Below, in pieces: positions 1-11,362 of a DNA stretch of 64,000 nucleotides. Position 1 is the stretch's first letter, and the number at the start of each line of letters is the position of its first letter. The notes under the pieces were generated by a model. That model saw nothing but the letters and a program-made list of their open reading frames with translations, did no database searches and was not told the DNA's origin. The stretch comes from Rhyacophila brunnea (lineage: Eukaryota; Arthropoda; Insecta; Trichoptera; Rhyacophilidae): positions 434,001 to 498,000 of the forward strand of contig JAGYXB010001948.1 of NCBI GenBank assembly GCA_022495005.1, in the 5' to 3' direction. Position numbers and translations under genes: made by a program.

Positions 1-2378
1 ACCGTGCTTTCAATTTCATTTGGATTGTCGCCAAAAATCTGGTGGATTGTGAGAGATGTTTTTGCATTGGGACATCATTGGGGGAGATCTGTGATTTCAC
101 TTTAATTTTAATATTCTTTTAAATCGACGATCATGTCATTATTAATACTGCATCTCATTCATGTTTATTCAAGCTATAATTTTTTTTTGACTGATTCATA
201 AATAAAATACATACTTAAGTAGGTTCTTACATAATATTATATAAGAATATGGAAATTCTACATTTTTCTTACGTCGCAGCTGAGGGACATAATATTCCTG
301 ATTAGGGGTGGATTGGCCTGGTCGGACAAGGAAGTTAATTCTTGTAGGCCATTTAGTTGCAAACGCATCTTTTTTGCTGAATATGTTTATTGAAAATCGT
401 GTAGGTATAAATTCAAAATATATCAGTCGATAACACATTAAATTGACGAATCACTGATGAATGTGATCGTGATCATAAGCATAATAATCATAATAATGCC
501 TGTCATATTGTGTTTATTACAGTTGTATCGCCCACCAAGTTGTCCAATGTTCGACAATACCAGTGATATTAATTTTAATATCAACACATTGTTTTGATTT
601 TTTGAAATGTACCTATTATATGAATAATTAAAAAAACCGGGGCGATCTCAGACCACAAATCCACCACATAACATACTCCAATAATTATTAGTTATTTAAT
701 TTTCACTTCGATTCCATGCAATCAATATCCATCTATAATTTTAATAAAATCGTATGGTCTGTTCAGTGATTTATTTGTGTTTTTATATTTATTAATCGAG
801 ATTTTAAGTTTTAACTGATAAAATAACTAATTTTCGGAAGAATTTTGTGAGAAGTTTCCGGAGTAATTTTTGATAGAATGTCATTCAGGCCACAAAGTGA
901 AAACTTGCCCAACACTGATCGAAAATATTACTCTTCTTTACTGCTATCAAAATTCGCTTTTCAGAGGTCAATGCAAATAACCAGTTACCGTTGGCGATTG
1001 CGGTTATTTATATTTCTTGCCTACGTGTTGCGATATTAGTAGAACGAATCGCGTGCCCAAAACTCATAATCTTTATTCCGTGGCATATTGACTGTTCTAC
1101 ATCATGTTCTATTATTAATTGTATTGCGTTTTGATTACCTACCGACCTGTCGGGTGTTTAATGTCCATATAAATAAGGAATGCATTATGCATATAATTAA
1201 GTAAACAAAAACGACAGTGTAACTAAAACAAAACATCTGTGACCATATCAGGGTACCACTCTAATATTCACAATTATGTTCTAATAAAATGGTATTTAAA
1301 AAAAAAAACTAACAAAGATTTAACTCCGTAATATCATCGAATTTAGTTTACAGATATCAATAATAGTACATATTGTGGAAGACAGTAGACGCAGATTAGG
1401 GTATTTAAGTTTGGTTTAGCTCAACCGAAAAAAAATCAGTCCAGAATCAACAAGATTTTTTTTCAGTTTTTCCAGCAACACATAAATTTTCTGTAAACAC
1501 GGCGACAGGTTTTTTTAGGTCTTCCTGCAAAAAAAAAATCCATACTCCGTTCGCCATTTAATTGAAAATTCCGTCGAATCCAAGTCTATATTTTATACTT
1601 ATTATGTATTTTTTTTTCTCTTCCTTCCAAAAACTTTTAATTTTAAAGTAATGTTTGTAGATTTCTAATACACTGTATACGTGAAACTGTTCCGTGACAA
1701 TTTTGGGTCGCCACCCATAGCTTAAGTACTCCTGACTTATACTGTCTGTAGTGTATAGGACTCAGTGATTTTAAACCTTTTTTGGTTGGCGGAACCCTTG
1801 GAGTAATAAGTTTCAGTGGGGTAAATTACAAAATCTACGTGTAAACCAGTGCAGTGACATCTTACTACATCAAATAATGAGAGTCAGGTCACTGCCGTTT
1901 CCTATCCGCAACCTCAAATTTTATGTAATGTAGTAATGTCATGAGATTTCATAACCATTATTAAAATTCTGATATACCTATACATTCAAAATTATCCAAA
2001 GAATACTAGCACCACAGGCGAAAATTTTGTCATCTCGGAATCGATGTGCTGAAGTTGTATTATTCTTATTTCTATCTTAATTTTCGCGCTTCGATTCGTA
2101 AAATTTTCCATTTCGACCGCCGGTCTACTTACATGGACTGGACGCTACAACTATCATATACTTAAATATTTATTTCCTATACTTCGGATAAAGGAGTTGA
2201 CACGGAGAATTTGAAATATAAATCAATAATTTGTTTCAACTTTATTTTTAACGTACATTTAATATAAAAGCTTTCACAGAAACATACCTACTTAACTGTA
2301 AAGTAAATATTGAAAAAACATATTATCCTTGTGTTTAAGTTTTTCCCATATTTCTCCACACCCGAGAAATTGTGTACC
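1..2378. other. Intergenic AT-rich DNA, no gene seen
   Basis: I find no supported exon. Open frames are short and low-complexity. Two repeat fragments are visible: a hAT-type end starting CAGTGATTTTAAACC at 1763, and at about 2085-2125 a piece resembling the right end of the hAT MITE at 20530-20770 (TTTTCCATTTCGACCG). Confidence 0.5.
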
Positions 2379-2478
2379 CTCTACGGCAGGGGCGGGCAAA
2401 CTTTTTGGATGGAGGGCCAAATTCAAGAATTCAAAATGAGCGGCGGGCCGCAAGTAAAATACCATTTTTAGATATACA

Positions 2479-3045
2479 CTATTTATTATCACGAAAAATA
2501 AACATTACAAAAAAATTAATGAGAAGAATGAAAGTGTTGTACATTTTTTCAAATTCAGGTGTTAATTTTGTGGTTGATATTTTCAAAACTGCTTGTAAAT
2601 GGGCATCGGAGATATTTGATCGTAAAGAATTTTTATTGAGGATCATGATCGAAAATGTTTGTTCACATATATAGGTTGATCCAAAAACAACGAACATTTT
2701 TCTTGCATAATCTTTAAGTTGTTCGAATTTGTCTGAATTAAGGGCATTGTAAAATTTGGATATATCTTCACGACGATGCAATTCTCTTAAATCAGTGTCA
2801 CACTGCAGACCAATAATCTCAAGTTGTAGCTCTGTCAGTACACTATCAATATCTATTGAAAATGGATCGCGTACTGTTGCTAAACTTGTCTCAATTTTTC
2901 GGAAGTCACCAAATCTTTGTAAAAAATAGTCATTCAGAGCTTTAATAATTTTACCATATTCTTCAAATTTATATTCTGGTATATTCAGCAACTTCATAGT
3001 TGGAAAGTGGTCCACGTTCTTATTCGATATTTGTTGAAGGAACAA
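2479..3045 (-). pseudogene. hAT transposase C-terminal part (GTF2IRD2/SCAND3-like)
   Basis: This open frame resembles the C-terminal half of the hAT transposases related to vertebrate GTF2IRD2, SCAND3 and ZBED5: it begins near a 'HFP-x-LK' type segment and carries the dimerisation-region pattern in which a conserved G/STYICEQTFS stretch is followed by N..RS.ISD.HL. That pattern is a good family marker from general knowledge. A second, more N-terminal piece lies at 3696-3920 on the same strand (LNTFNSALQGKK, then a DMVNSLSGFQLK segment), as expected for the region preceding the dimerisation domain. The two are separated by inserted DNA, and the DNA-binding BED zinc finger was not seen. I interpret it as a dead remnant within the TIR-bounded element. 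Confidence 0.85.
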
Positions 3046-3157
3046 CTTGAGTTTTAATCAATGACGTTATTAATGGACGACGCACTCAATACAGTAGCTA
3101 GCAAGTAAATTCGCATGTATAGGTAGACGTCACGCAATTTCCATTATGCGATATCAC

Positions 3158-3735
3158 GCATCGGGAATTTATAGCAATATGACCTTTATTGTAATGGCGT
3201 TAGAGCATGGTGTGTAAATTCCCACCTCCGCTCCCTTATGTATATGCAGCCACGTCATACGCGGCCGGCTAACATAACCCTTACGTGTGCCAGATCAAAG
3301 AATTTAAGCCCTCATTTTGTCCCGAGCAGAGCCGCACGGGACTGGTGATGCAACCTTGCACCGAAGTGCGAATGCATGATGTTAATTTATATGGCAACTA
3401 TCAGAGTGACTTTAATTTGAAGAGTCGCAAGGGGAGTCGAGAGTGTCCCGCCCCCCGTACGCTCTGGCGAATTTAGTAAAGGCCGCAAAATTGGCCTCGG
3501 TTGCCACCATGTCCGCGTGTCCTATTGGGCCCGAATGGGGTCGGACCCGGGCAAACAACTCCGCTCGTTCGGGGCCCATAAGTGGACAGTCCCACAGGAC
3601 GTTGGCGTTAGAGCAGTGTTTCTAATGTCAATGTTCATTTGAGCGAACCCGTTCGAACCAAACCATTTGGCAGACCAACAAAAAGCATCAGGAATTTATA
3701 GCAATATCACCTTTATTGTAATGGCGTTAGAACAG
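3158..3735 (-). mobile_element. Insert with LINE 3'-end remnant, bounded by 50-bp direct repeats
   Basis: A segment of about 50 bp (GGAATTTATAGCAATAT, then ACCTTTATTGTAATGGCGTTAGA) occurs at 3163-3207 and again at 3691-3732. Between them the sequence is markedly more GC-rich. On the minus strand at about 3470-3610 it reads NVLWDCPLMGPERAELFARV, which matches the 'H-x-LWDCP' zinc-knuckle-like tail that follows the reverse transcriptase of R1/Jockey-type LINEs. It interrupts the hAT transposase. No poly(A) tail is visible, so the mechanism that produced the long direct repeats is unclear. Confidence 0.65.
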
Positions 3736-3920
3736 ATTATGCCATTCGGCAGACCCGACAATAAAGTGAGTGTCATTTTCTTTTCCAGATGATTCGTCCA
3801 TATTAATGTCATTGGTTTTAATTGAAATCCACTCAAACTGTTCACCATATCGTGGGCATATATTTTTTTTCCTTGCAACGCAGAGTTAAAAGTATTTAAA
3901 TGTGTCACGATGTTCAACAT
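3696..3920 (-). pseudogene. hAT transposase middle fragment
   Basis: The frame contains LNTFNSALQGKK followed by a DMVNSLSGFQLK segment, a pattern typical of the middle of GTF2IRD2/SCAND3-like hAT transposases. It belongs to the same element as the fragment at 2479-3045 and would precede it in the protein. The last part of the frame runs into the repeated segment that borders the insert. Confidence 0.7.
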
Positions 3921-4603
3921 AGAAAATAGTGGTTACATAGTGTGAGACGAGACGCAAGAAAGACGTACTGAGATAATACATTAACGAAACAACAAATTCT
4001 TCAAATTTTAATCTATTGTCAATATTTTTTAAAAAAATATAAAAAAGTTATTCGTAATCAGAAGTACAATTAATGATGGCGGGCCGCAAAAAAATACCCG
4101 GCGGGCCGCAGTTTGCCCTCCCCTGCTCTACGGCCACATCCAGAAGATACCATATTTCTCATATTTTTTGTGTACCCAGGGCAGCATTGTATGAAGGTAG
4201 TCATAGGTATTCTATTTAGATGACTAGGTCTGAATTTCATAATACCTACTCATTATGATAGTCTCTGCGCATCTCAAGGCATTCACAACACAACGAATCT
4301 AATAATAACTTACTTTGCTAATGTCTCGTTCATACAAAGATTAAAAACGATGCATTTTGAACTGCTTCATTTTAATATTATTCACTTATATAATAATTAT
4401 TTAGGTATATGTATTTAAAATTAAACTGTTGGTAATTTGTTATCTACTATCACCAATATTCGTTGTCTACTCACCGTCCAAGGTTACCACGTATATTTTA
4501 ATCGCTCTCTCGCTGAACTGTTTATGTTTATTAATCATTGTAGAACGGGTTTGTTTTTGAATGAGGCTAAAATTTGTTTTGTTTTAGGCGTTTTAGTCGG
4601 AAT

Positions 4604-5125
4604 GTAACACACCGTGTATTTTATTACCACGTTTTTCTTAGCTCGTATTCTTGTTTGTCCGGTGGTTGTTTATCCAGTACAAATCTTGCAATCGATTTTT
4701 ATCTAACTTCCCGACTAGCTAGACATTTGAAACTTTTAGAATATATCAGAACACTATGCCAATGCATTATTTTTAATACTTTTAGCCATCTTTAAGTAGA
4801 ATTGAATTCATTTTCAGTTAATTCTGTTTTGTATGAAAAGTTATTTCGGAAGAAATCTGTAATCCAATACCCTATTATTGGTTGCTAAGTGGATGGTCCT
4901 AGCAACTAAATTATTAATATATACGTGCATTACTATGGAAATCAAAATGACATTTCAGTATTCTATATTTGTTTGTTTGTTGCAAAATAGCAAAAAAAGA
5001 TTTGTTGACAATTGCCTTATTTGTCCTAAATTATTAACACATAGAATTATCAAGTTTATATGATTCAACAGAAAATTTAAAAACGTGGTGTATAAAAAGT
5101 TCTGTTTATCTTGTAATTATTTAGA
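4604..5125 (+). repeat. Dispersed repeat A, copy 1
   Basis: About 500 bp are clearly homologous, in opposite orientation, to 21535-21990. Shared landmarks are TTGTCCGGTGGTTGTTTAT, AACTTCCCGACTAGCT, GAAAAGTTATTTCGG and ATTATTAATATATACGTG. Copy 2 lies inside an element with terminal inverted repeats, so this is probably the core of the same transposon family with its ends lost or diverged. Confidence 0.85.
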
Positions 5126-5157
5126 GTTGTTTTAGTTACTAGGAAAGCTAATTATTA

Positions 5158-5448
5158 TTGTATTATTTATTATTTTCTGTTCCACGTTCAAACAAACTAT
5201 GGTGTGTATGCACGGCGATTCTTGTGCCAGAAATTTATCGCGACAAGGCGTTTCAAACATTTGAAATGATACAGTTGTCCGAAAAATATTATAAATATCT
5301 TCGGTCATGTTTTGCTATGCTCCGTGACTTTTTGTTGTATATGAATGACCTCTATTACCACAGGCGGCAGTCACAAAATATGAGAGAAAAGGATGCAAAT
5401 ACAAAAGTTAATCGGTATCATACTGTATTACAAAAAATAAATCAATGA
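5158..5448 (+). other. Unrecognised ORF, possible 3' exon
   Basis: An open stretch ends at 5448 with a plausible splice acceptor at about 5231 (TTGTGCCAG), after which about 72 residues remain, beginning EIYRDKAFQTFEMIQLSEKY and ending in a charged tail. The composition is more protein-like than that of other short frames nearby, and an AATAAA lies downstream near 5503. I recognise no domain and found no partner exon. It could equally be a chance or transposon-derived frame next to repeat A. Confidence 0.2.
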
Positions 5449-5936
5449 TTACAAATTATAAAGTCCACACTTCAAAATATTTGTTATTGTTTATCAATAA
5501 TAATAAACAACTTTTCACTAACTGCCTAGGTACGCTTCTATTTTGTTGGCACCTATATTATTCAATTTGTAGAATCTATCTTAAGCATGCGTAAATAATG
5601 GGAAATAGTGAAGTAAGATAATACAATATTATGTAATATGCATACAGTTGTCTCCAAACTTTTTAGAACGTGCACCCCCATTTCAAAGACAATAACTTTA
5701 TTAATAATTGAACTAGCGATTACGTGATAGGACTTCATTATAGTGGTTTTGAAACAAAGTGTTAACTTAATAAAGGGTGAAACAGACAGAAGTTTTATTA
5801 CGAGGTAGGCGGTTTCACAATTCGCCAGACACTTTATTTAGATTTAGAGACTATAACTCGTTGTCCTATGTCACCGATGAAGAGCAGACTGACATAAATG
5901 GGTACCTACTTAACTAAATATTGCAAAACATGTTAA

Positions 5937-6240
5937 CGGCCCACGTGCTCAGCGTAGGTCAAAATGGAGCTTTTATGGTATTTTCAGAGCATAACCCTAC
6001 TTATATAGTATTATAGAGATAATCTACTTATATATATTTTTAAGCCTTATTATCCTTTATATTTATTTTAAACATTTGATGATTGCATAAAGTATTTTTA
6101 TTACATAAAATAGTATTCTTTTAAACCTCTCACTCTAATGTTTTAGTATATAGTCATATTTCAGTACGTCCATGTGAAGTGGTGTTAAGATTTTTTAGAT
6201 TTATTAATTTTTAAACGTATTTACAAAACCATTAGTAAAA
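5937..6240 (+). repeat. Dispersed repeat C, copy 1
   Basis: About 300 bp are homologous in the same orientation to 43549-43857. The match starts at GTGCTCAGC/TTGCTCAGC and continues through CATTTGATGATTGCATAAAG, ATAAAATAGTATTCTTTTAA and GTGGTGTTAAGATTTTT to about 6240. No coding capacity is visible. The sharp start of similarity suggests a transposed unit. Confidence 0.85.
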
Positions 6241-6246
6241 TTAATG

Positions 6247-6482
6247 TTAACATGCATTTGACCCCGCGCATTTGTGCAACGCTTTGGGGTCGCAACACCC
6301 GTGAGTACGTACAGGACTCGTTATGAACATGTCGATATAATCTAAGATGTCGATATTGCCACCGCAAACAAAAGGTTGTCCAGGTAGTGGAAAGATCTTC
6401 CTCTTCCACGGCGCTACATCCCGGGGTGGGATTTGGCCTCCTACATAACCGCTCTCCACTCACTCCGGTCTCTCGCCAAGTG
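6247..6482 (-). mobile_element. LINE C-terminal coding remnant
   Basis: Reading the minus strand from 6482, one frame gives LARDRSEWRAVM, a stop, EAKSHPGM, a stop and RRGRGR. The pattern 'ARDRxEWRxxxxEAKxHxGL' is the characteristic C-terminus of many insect non-LTR retrotransposon polyproteins. Two stop codons inside it show decay. It directly abuts repeat C. Confidence 0.7.
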
Positions 6483-7228
6483 GAAAGATCTAGTGATAAT
6501 TTATTTGCAATTAATCAATTGACATCGACTTCTTAAAAATTTCAATAAGTACCTATTAGACATTAGAGGAAAGAAATTTTAATTGGTTTATTTTCCTGAC
6601 AAAATATTGTTTTATGGTTATAATTACATATATGAAAAACTATACGCGTTTATAATATCTGAAAGGAAAGGTGCATTATTTTGATGGCCGTGTTACTCTG
6701 TTATAATATGACCGTTTGTGATCAATTCGGCCCCTGTTTTATTTGCAATCTAATCTAAGAAGAATCCAAAACAATCTATCTGAATAGAATAATTATATTC
6801 GTCTTGAGTACGCCACATCTGATGAGTGGTGGGAACTAATTTATAAACATTCTCATGCAATTAATTAGTAGTTCCAAATTGATTGACATTTTAGAGTCAC
6901 TAGTCTGAACTGATACGATTGTGAACAAAAATAATATTGTAACGATTTTATATAGACACATGACACATGTTACATTTTAATACTTGACATCTATCGAGAA
7001 AGAGCGTCGATAATTATTATAATCGGACCCATTTTTTAGAGCAAAGGTCGAAGTTTGTTTTATTTGTTTTTGTTTGTTAAATCTACAATCTGAGAACTTT
7101 GACACAAAATGTAATTTTTGGATTAATTACTCATTATTTAATGAGAAATATTGTTTATTTACATTATTAGCATATGTTTTTTTTTTTTGGTTAGGAATAA
7201 TTAAACTGTATACATTGTGTATCTAATT
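6483..7228. other. Intergenic, nothing recognised
   Basis: AT-rich sequence with short open frames only; no repeat partner or exon was recognised within the window. Confidence 0.4.
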
Positions 7229-7651
7229 CAGTGGCTTTCAAACGTTTTTTGCGGCGTTCTGAAACAATGCGTGTTCTGAGCAGCCAATTATTGAAAAATT
7301 TTCATTCAAAATCAAATTCGAAATTTTTTCTTAGCCCTTACCAGCTATCAATCGATTGTGTCTTATCACAATCAGAGAAAATTAACCCCAAAGGACACAT
7401 CGTTAAAATAAAAGACTGTTCACTAAAATAAAGAACGATTGATCACAATGGCGTTTACATTCATTTTATTTTATTTATTTACACTGTTATCTATATCATC
7501 TGAAAAAACAGCTTCCAAAACATATGATTCTAACATTGTTTTCGTGCACCGGTGAATTAGGATTTCTAGATTATATTTTTTAACGACGGATCGCGGCACC
7601 CATAGAAATTGACCCGCGGCCTGCGGCACACACTTTGAATACCTATCATTG
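7229..7651. mobile_element. Degraded hAT-type nonautonomous element
   Basis: The left end CAGTGGCTTTCAAACG followed by TTTTTTGCGGC is hAT-like. The right end read on the minus strand is CAATGATAGGTATTCAAAG followed by GTGTGCCGC, giving an imperfect inverted repeat. The flanks are ATCTAATT (7221-7228) and ATGTAATT (7652-7659), a 7/8 match as expected for an old 8-bp TSD. Confidence 0.65.
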
Positions 7652-8373
7652 ATGTAATTTTTCATCATCGCCATTCACTATAACCCTTGTCGACCTTGCC
7701 TGTCTCCATTAAACTATATCTAAAACTAAGTTCATCTGTAGTGCTTGAGCATCAGGGATGCTATCTTCTATCTACATTCTACGCAGTCGAGCAACCCTAA
7801 TTTTCGTCTCCCCACTCATTTATTCTTCCGTCTATTGATGAGTGGTTTGAGTGTATTCCATTCCATTCTTAAGACATGGCTCTCCTGGAAGACCTCTTTT
7901 GCTCATTTCAAAGGCCATTGATTCGTGAGAAGGTATGGACATAACAAGCGTTTTGTGTAAGTTTCTGTAAATGTTCATCTTTCACTGCGATTTAATTTTC
8001 ATGTACACCTACACGAATGGTACTGGAACTACAATGTACTTATTCATTTTAAGCTAGTAGCCCACCCATCTATCGATGCTATCTAGTTACACAGTTTTTT
8101 GTCATTCCTACTAATTTTATTTTATCGTAAAATTATTTGAATTGACTCAAAATGATAATTATTATCGTTATCATTGCATTATTATCAGTACCACTTTCGT
8201 ACCTTTAGAATTATTCACATAAAGATTCTCAAATATTATTGTACTTATGATATTGATTTGTAGAAACATTTAAAATACTCCATTTTAACTTATTTTTTAA
8301 CAAAAAATTCTGAAATTACATTTAATGACTGGTAAGCAAATATTTCGAATGGTTTATCGAATATTGTATTCAC

Positions 8374-9096
8374 CAGTGGTGCGCTTAGGGTGGTGGAGGC
8401 CCGACGCACTGATTGATTTTGAGGCCCCCGCGATAACAAAGAAAATAAAAATCCAACTATTATTTATTTGTATAAAATTTAGTCTTATTTGCATTGTTTT
8501 TTCGTAACTAGGCTACTTTTTAACGAATTATAATTATTTAAATACCAACACGAACATTGCCAAACTACATAGATTCATAGGTACCAGTGGCGAGGGGTGG
8601 AGGTAGGCTGTTAAGATTTGATATAAATATTGCACACTAAACTTTGTCACTCATACTTATTTGTTTTCATTGAACTAAGAATACAATTTGCAGATGGTGG
8701 TTTTTAGTTTTTAAAACATAATAATTAAACCCTAACATAAGATTTAACACATTTGCAATTGTATTGTACTTGTTTTTCTTAGTATTTCCTTAGTGTATTG
8801 ACTATAATAATCCACATCATGGGTTTTAACATGATGTTTTATTGCTTCAATTTAATGTTATAAAATTGCCGACAAAGGTAGTAGGCAATTGACGCCGATA
8901 TCATTTCGGAAGTATTTAGAAATGAAAATAACTCACTTCAGCTCTAGCAAATCATGACTTAAAATAAAAACAAAAATCTTTAAATATTAAATTGACATTT
9001 AAGATTTTGATAATTTATTCTATGTTAATATAAATATCATATATAAATGTATGACCAATTTATTGCGTCATTTGCGTTGTATAAAACCCGCCACTG
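8374..9096. mobile_element. hAT-type nonautonomous element with perfect TSD
   Basis: The element begins CAGTGGTGCGCTTAGGG and ends AACCCGCCACTG. The identical 8-bp sequence GTATTCAC lies immediately outside both ends (8366-8373 and 9097-9104). The inverted repeat is short (about 7 bp, CAGTGGY). An internal CAGTGGCGAGGGG at 8585 looks like another hAT-type end. There is no transposase coding; AT-rich filler occupies the interior. Confidence 0.85.
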
Positions 9097-9104
9097 GTAT
9101 TCAC

Positions 9105-10380
9105 ATAATTATAATATGGCACGCAAAAGACAATGGAGTAGTAATTGCAAATTTAGTGGTCCACATCGTATTAGTGAAAGTTCTGGCTTGATCACAATAT
9201 TCTTGATTTTCGATGAGAGAATACGAGAAATTGAATATTGGAGTGTGTGCATGGCGTAAGCCATTTGTTAGTTTGTCGCTATTTCCACGCGATCATTCCA
9301 CGGAGAAAATCACATATCCCTTCCCCGGCCAAGTTATGCGCTGACTGGCTTTGCTGAGCATGCAGTATTATCGTTCGGTTTTTCGTCACATTTTCTGACG
9401 TTTCTGTAGTACGATTCGGGGAGTGGGTTATCTTGAGCTAATGCCTAGCCCAGTCTAAGATACATTTGTACGTGAACATTATAAAAAAAAAACACATTTC
9501 TATAATTTTGTTACAAATATTTTTTGTATTTCACCGCGGATGGAAAACATTGTTCACGAGATGTATCTTGGTATGTACGTATGTACTATGCATTCATTAG
9601 GTATAGGTACCTAAGATGTTTACACATGCAAACGAAGATGAATTTTATACATAATATTATTAGGATCATATTTAAAAACAATCTCGCAATTTTCTGACAT
9701 GGGAAAAAATGAGAAACAGTAGAAACACACTAGGTATCTAACACTAAAGATTATAGAAATAAACTAATGATGTGTTTAGTTATTTAGATCCTATTTTATC
9801 TCATTAATCCACTTGTGCAAATAAAATGGCTCCGTCTCGCTGACTGGCTTATAAAGCTTATTTTTATACAAATCTGGTGATTGCGAAAAACCTGTCGTCG
9901 AGTCTTTGGGAATTTTCCCAATCAGTGCAATATTATAGGATAATTTTGCTGGTAGTACCTAATATCATTATTACTATATTACTATGTAATATTGATTTCT
10001 ATAAAAGATACAGTAAAAAAGGGTGGTTCAAAATTCGAACCTTCTGTATTAATAAGAACGCTGTAATAGGTAAGTCTGTATTAATATGATTCAGAACCTT
10101 TTTCTTGTTTCAACCACTTTTTGTAGTAGCCAAGTAACCTGCGACTCCTCACCTCATTATCATAAACATGAATTTTAAATAGAGTGAGAAAAAACGTAAA
10201 AAATAACCATAAAATAAAACCTTAAAATGGTTCATCATTAAATTACTTATTGATGATAATCAAACATTTTAATATTGTCTCACTCTACATTTCAATGTAA
10301 ATAATTAGTAATTGTCATATTTTCTTTCATGTTGTAATTTTTTCATGTAGGTACCTACCTAGCTTATCAATTGTTTGGAA
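9105..10380. other. Intergenic, no gene recognised
   Basis: A somewhat GC-richer patch at about 9260-9450 may be an old repeat or a promoter, but nothing in it is diagnostic. The GCTGACTGGCTT word occurs at about 9339 and again at about 9839. I could not find the missing first exon of the CoA-transferase gene here. Confidence 0.35.
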
Positions 10381-10450
10381 CATGGCCCCCACAGGGGGGG
10401 CTGACAGGGCTCTAGCCTAGGGGTCCGGGCTCAAGGGGGGCCCGGCGTGA
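10381..10450 (+). repeat. Fragment of GC-rich MITE (CATGGCCCCCACA family)
   Basis: CATGGCCCCCACA, then GGGGGGGCTGACAGGGCTCT and a CCCGGCGTGACGGGTC segment match the left end of the complete element at 48023-48394. The right end is absent, so this is a truncated copy. Confidence 0.8.
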
Positions 10451-10536
10451 CGGGTCGACCAGATAATTTGACTAAGAACCCATTCGTAGAACACTAGAAG
10501 ATAAAACGAAAGTGATTCTAAGAAAACATACTATCT

Positions 10537-10687
10537 AAAGTCTGTATTCTATAAACTGGCGTACACGTCACACGGAAAGCATTGTGCTATCGCGTTCAAC
10601 TGTTGCAAGTTTTCAATTGGAGGGAACGAGATGGATGCTGAAGCGGGGGGAAAACCGGCACGCCAGCTTATAAAAGACGGACTCTAG
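10537..10687. mobile_element. Short MITE with ~28-bp TIRs
   Basis: CTAAAGTCTGTATTCTATAA followed by ACTGGCGTAC at the left pairs with CTAGAGTCCGTCTTTTATAA followed by GCTGGCGTGC read from the right end on the minus strand, about 25 of 30 positions. The element is only about 150 bp and codes for nothing. Confidence 0.75.
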
Positions 10688-10882
10688 TATGTTTTTAAAT
10701 TATCTATCAGCGGTAAGATAGGTTACAATGTTGGTCTGTAGGTGACATATCCTAGCGAACGGACGCTCACTATACTATCGCAATGGCCACACTGCACGCT
10801 TCGTGCCTCGCTACGTGATTATTAGTCACCTAGTGAGTCTCCCTGAGAACAAACGTGTTAGTTAATTTTATTGTGTCACCTA

Positions 10883-11000
10883 GTGATTTTGCAAGATGGA
10901 GGATGTTTCTTCAGTATGACAAACGTGAAACACCGTATAATTTGAGGTTATGAATAATGATGCATGGGTGATTTTGCAAGATAGAGGATGTTTTGATAGG
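10883..11000 (+). repeat. Tandem duplication of ~85 bp
   Basis: GTGATTTTGCAAGAT followed by GGAGGATGTTT recurs at 10968 as GTGATTTTGCAAGAT followed by AGAGGATGTTT. The segment between them (TTCTTCAGTATGACAAACGT to AATAATGATGCATGGG) recurs at 13903-13964 beyond the transposon at 11036-13836. Confidence 0.75.
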
Positions 11001-11362
11001 ATCGGTTTGTAAAAGAGAGCCTTATAAATGTGGTAAGGTGCATTGGGGTAATTCCGACAGGAATTTCTATGAGATGACTAGAGGTTATATATTTCGGTTA
11101 ATTATTCAAAGTGTTTTATATTTACTGCCATTATTGTTTTACCTCTGTGTACTTAAAGAAAAGATGTATGATAAATATATATTAGATTCTTGAATATATA
11201 GTTGGGTTCTTTAAATTGAGAATTTGAAATATTGAGTCATTTTTTTTTTGCATTGGGGAAATAACGAACTATCTTGGGGTAATTCCGAAATTATTCAAAA
11301 GTTGATTTTATTGCACTTTGACCGAAGGCTTACCTTTCTTTTTTTACCGTAATTAATCCTAA

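Larger units (their letters stand above)
2387..4125 (-). mobile_element. hAT DNA transposon with TIRs and 8-bp TSD
   Basis: The element starts CAGGGGCGGGCAAACT and ends AGTTTGCCCTCCCCTG, so the ends are imperfect inverted repeats. It is flanked on both sides by the identical 8-bp sequence CTCTACGG (2379-2386 and 4126-4133), the target-site length of hAT elements. Just inside both ends lies a GCGGGCCGCA motif, consistent with subterminal transposase sites. The interior encodes pieces of a minus-strand transposase (2479-3045 and about 3696-3920) separated by a foreign insert at about 3160-3684. The coding region is broken, so the copy is dead, but the intact ends and TSD show it arrived by cut-and-paste transposition. 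Confidence 0.93.

Noticed and set aside
3285..3625. Plus-strand GC-rich open frames
   Set aside because: The coding signal is on the minus strand (LINE C-terminus); the plus frames are shadows.
1755..5734. ATAGGACT at 1755 and 5727 as TSD of a 4-kb hAT element
   Set aside because: The right end does not invert the CAGTGATTTTAAACC end; an 8-mer match is expected by chance over this span.
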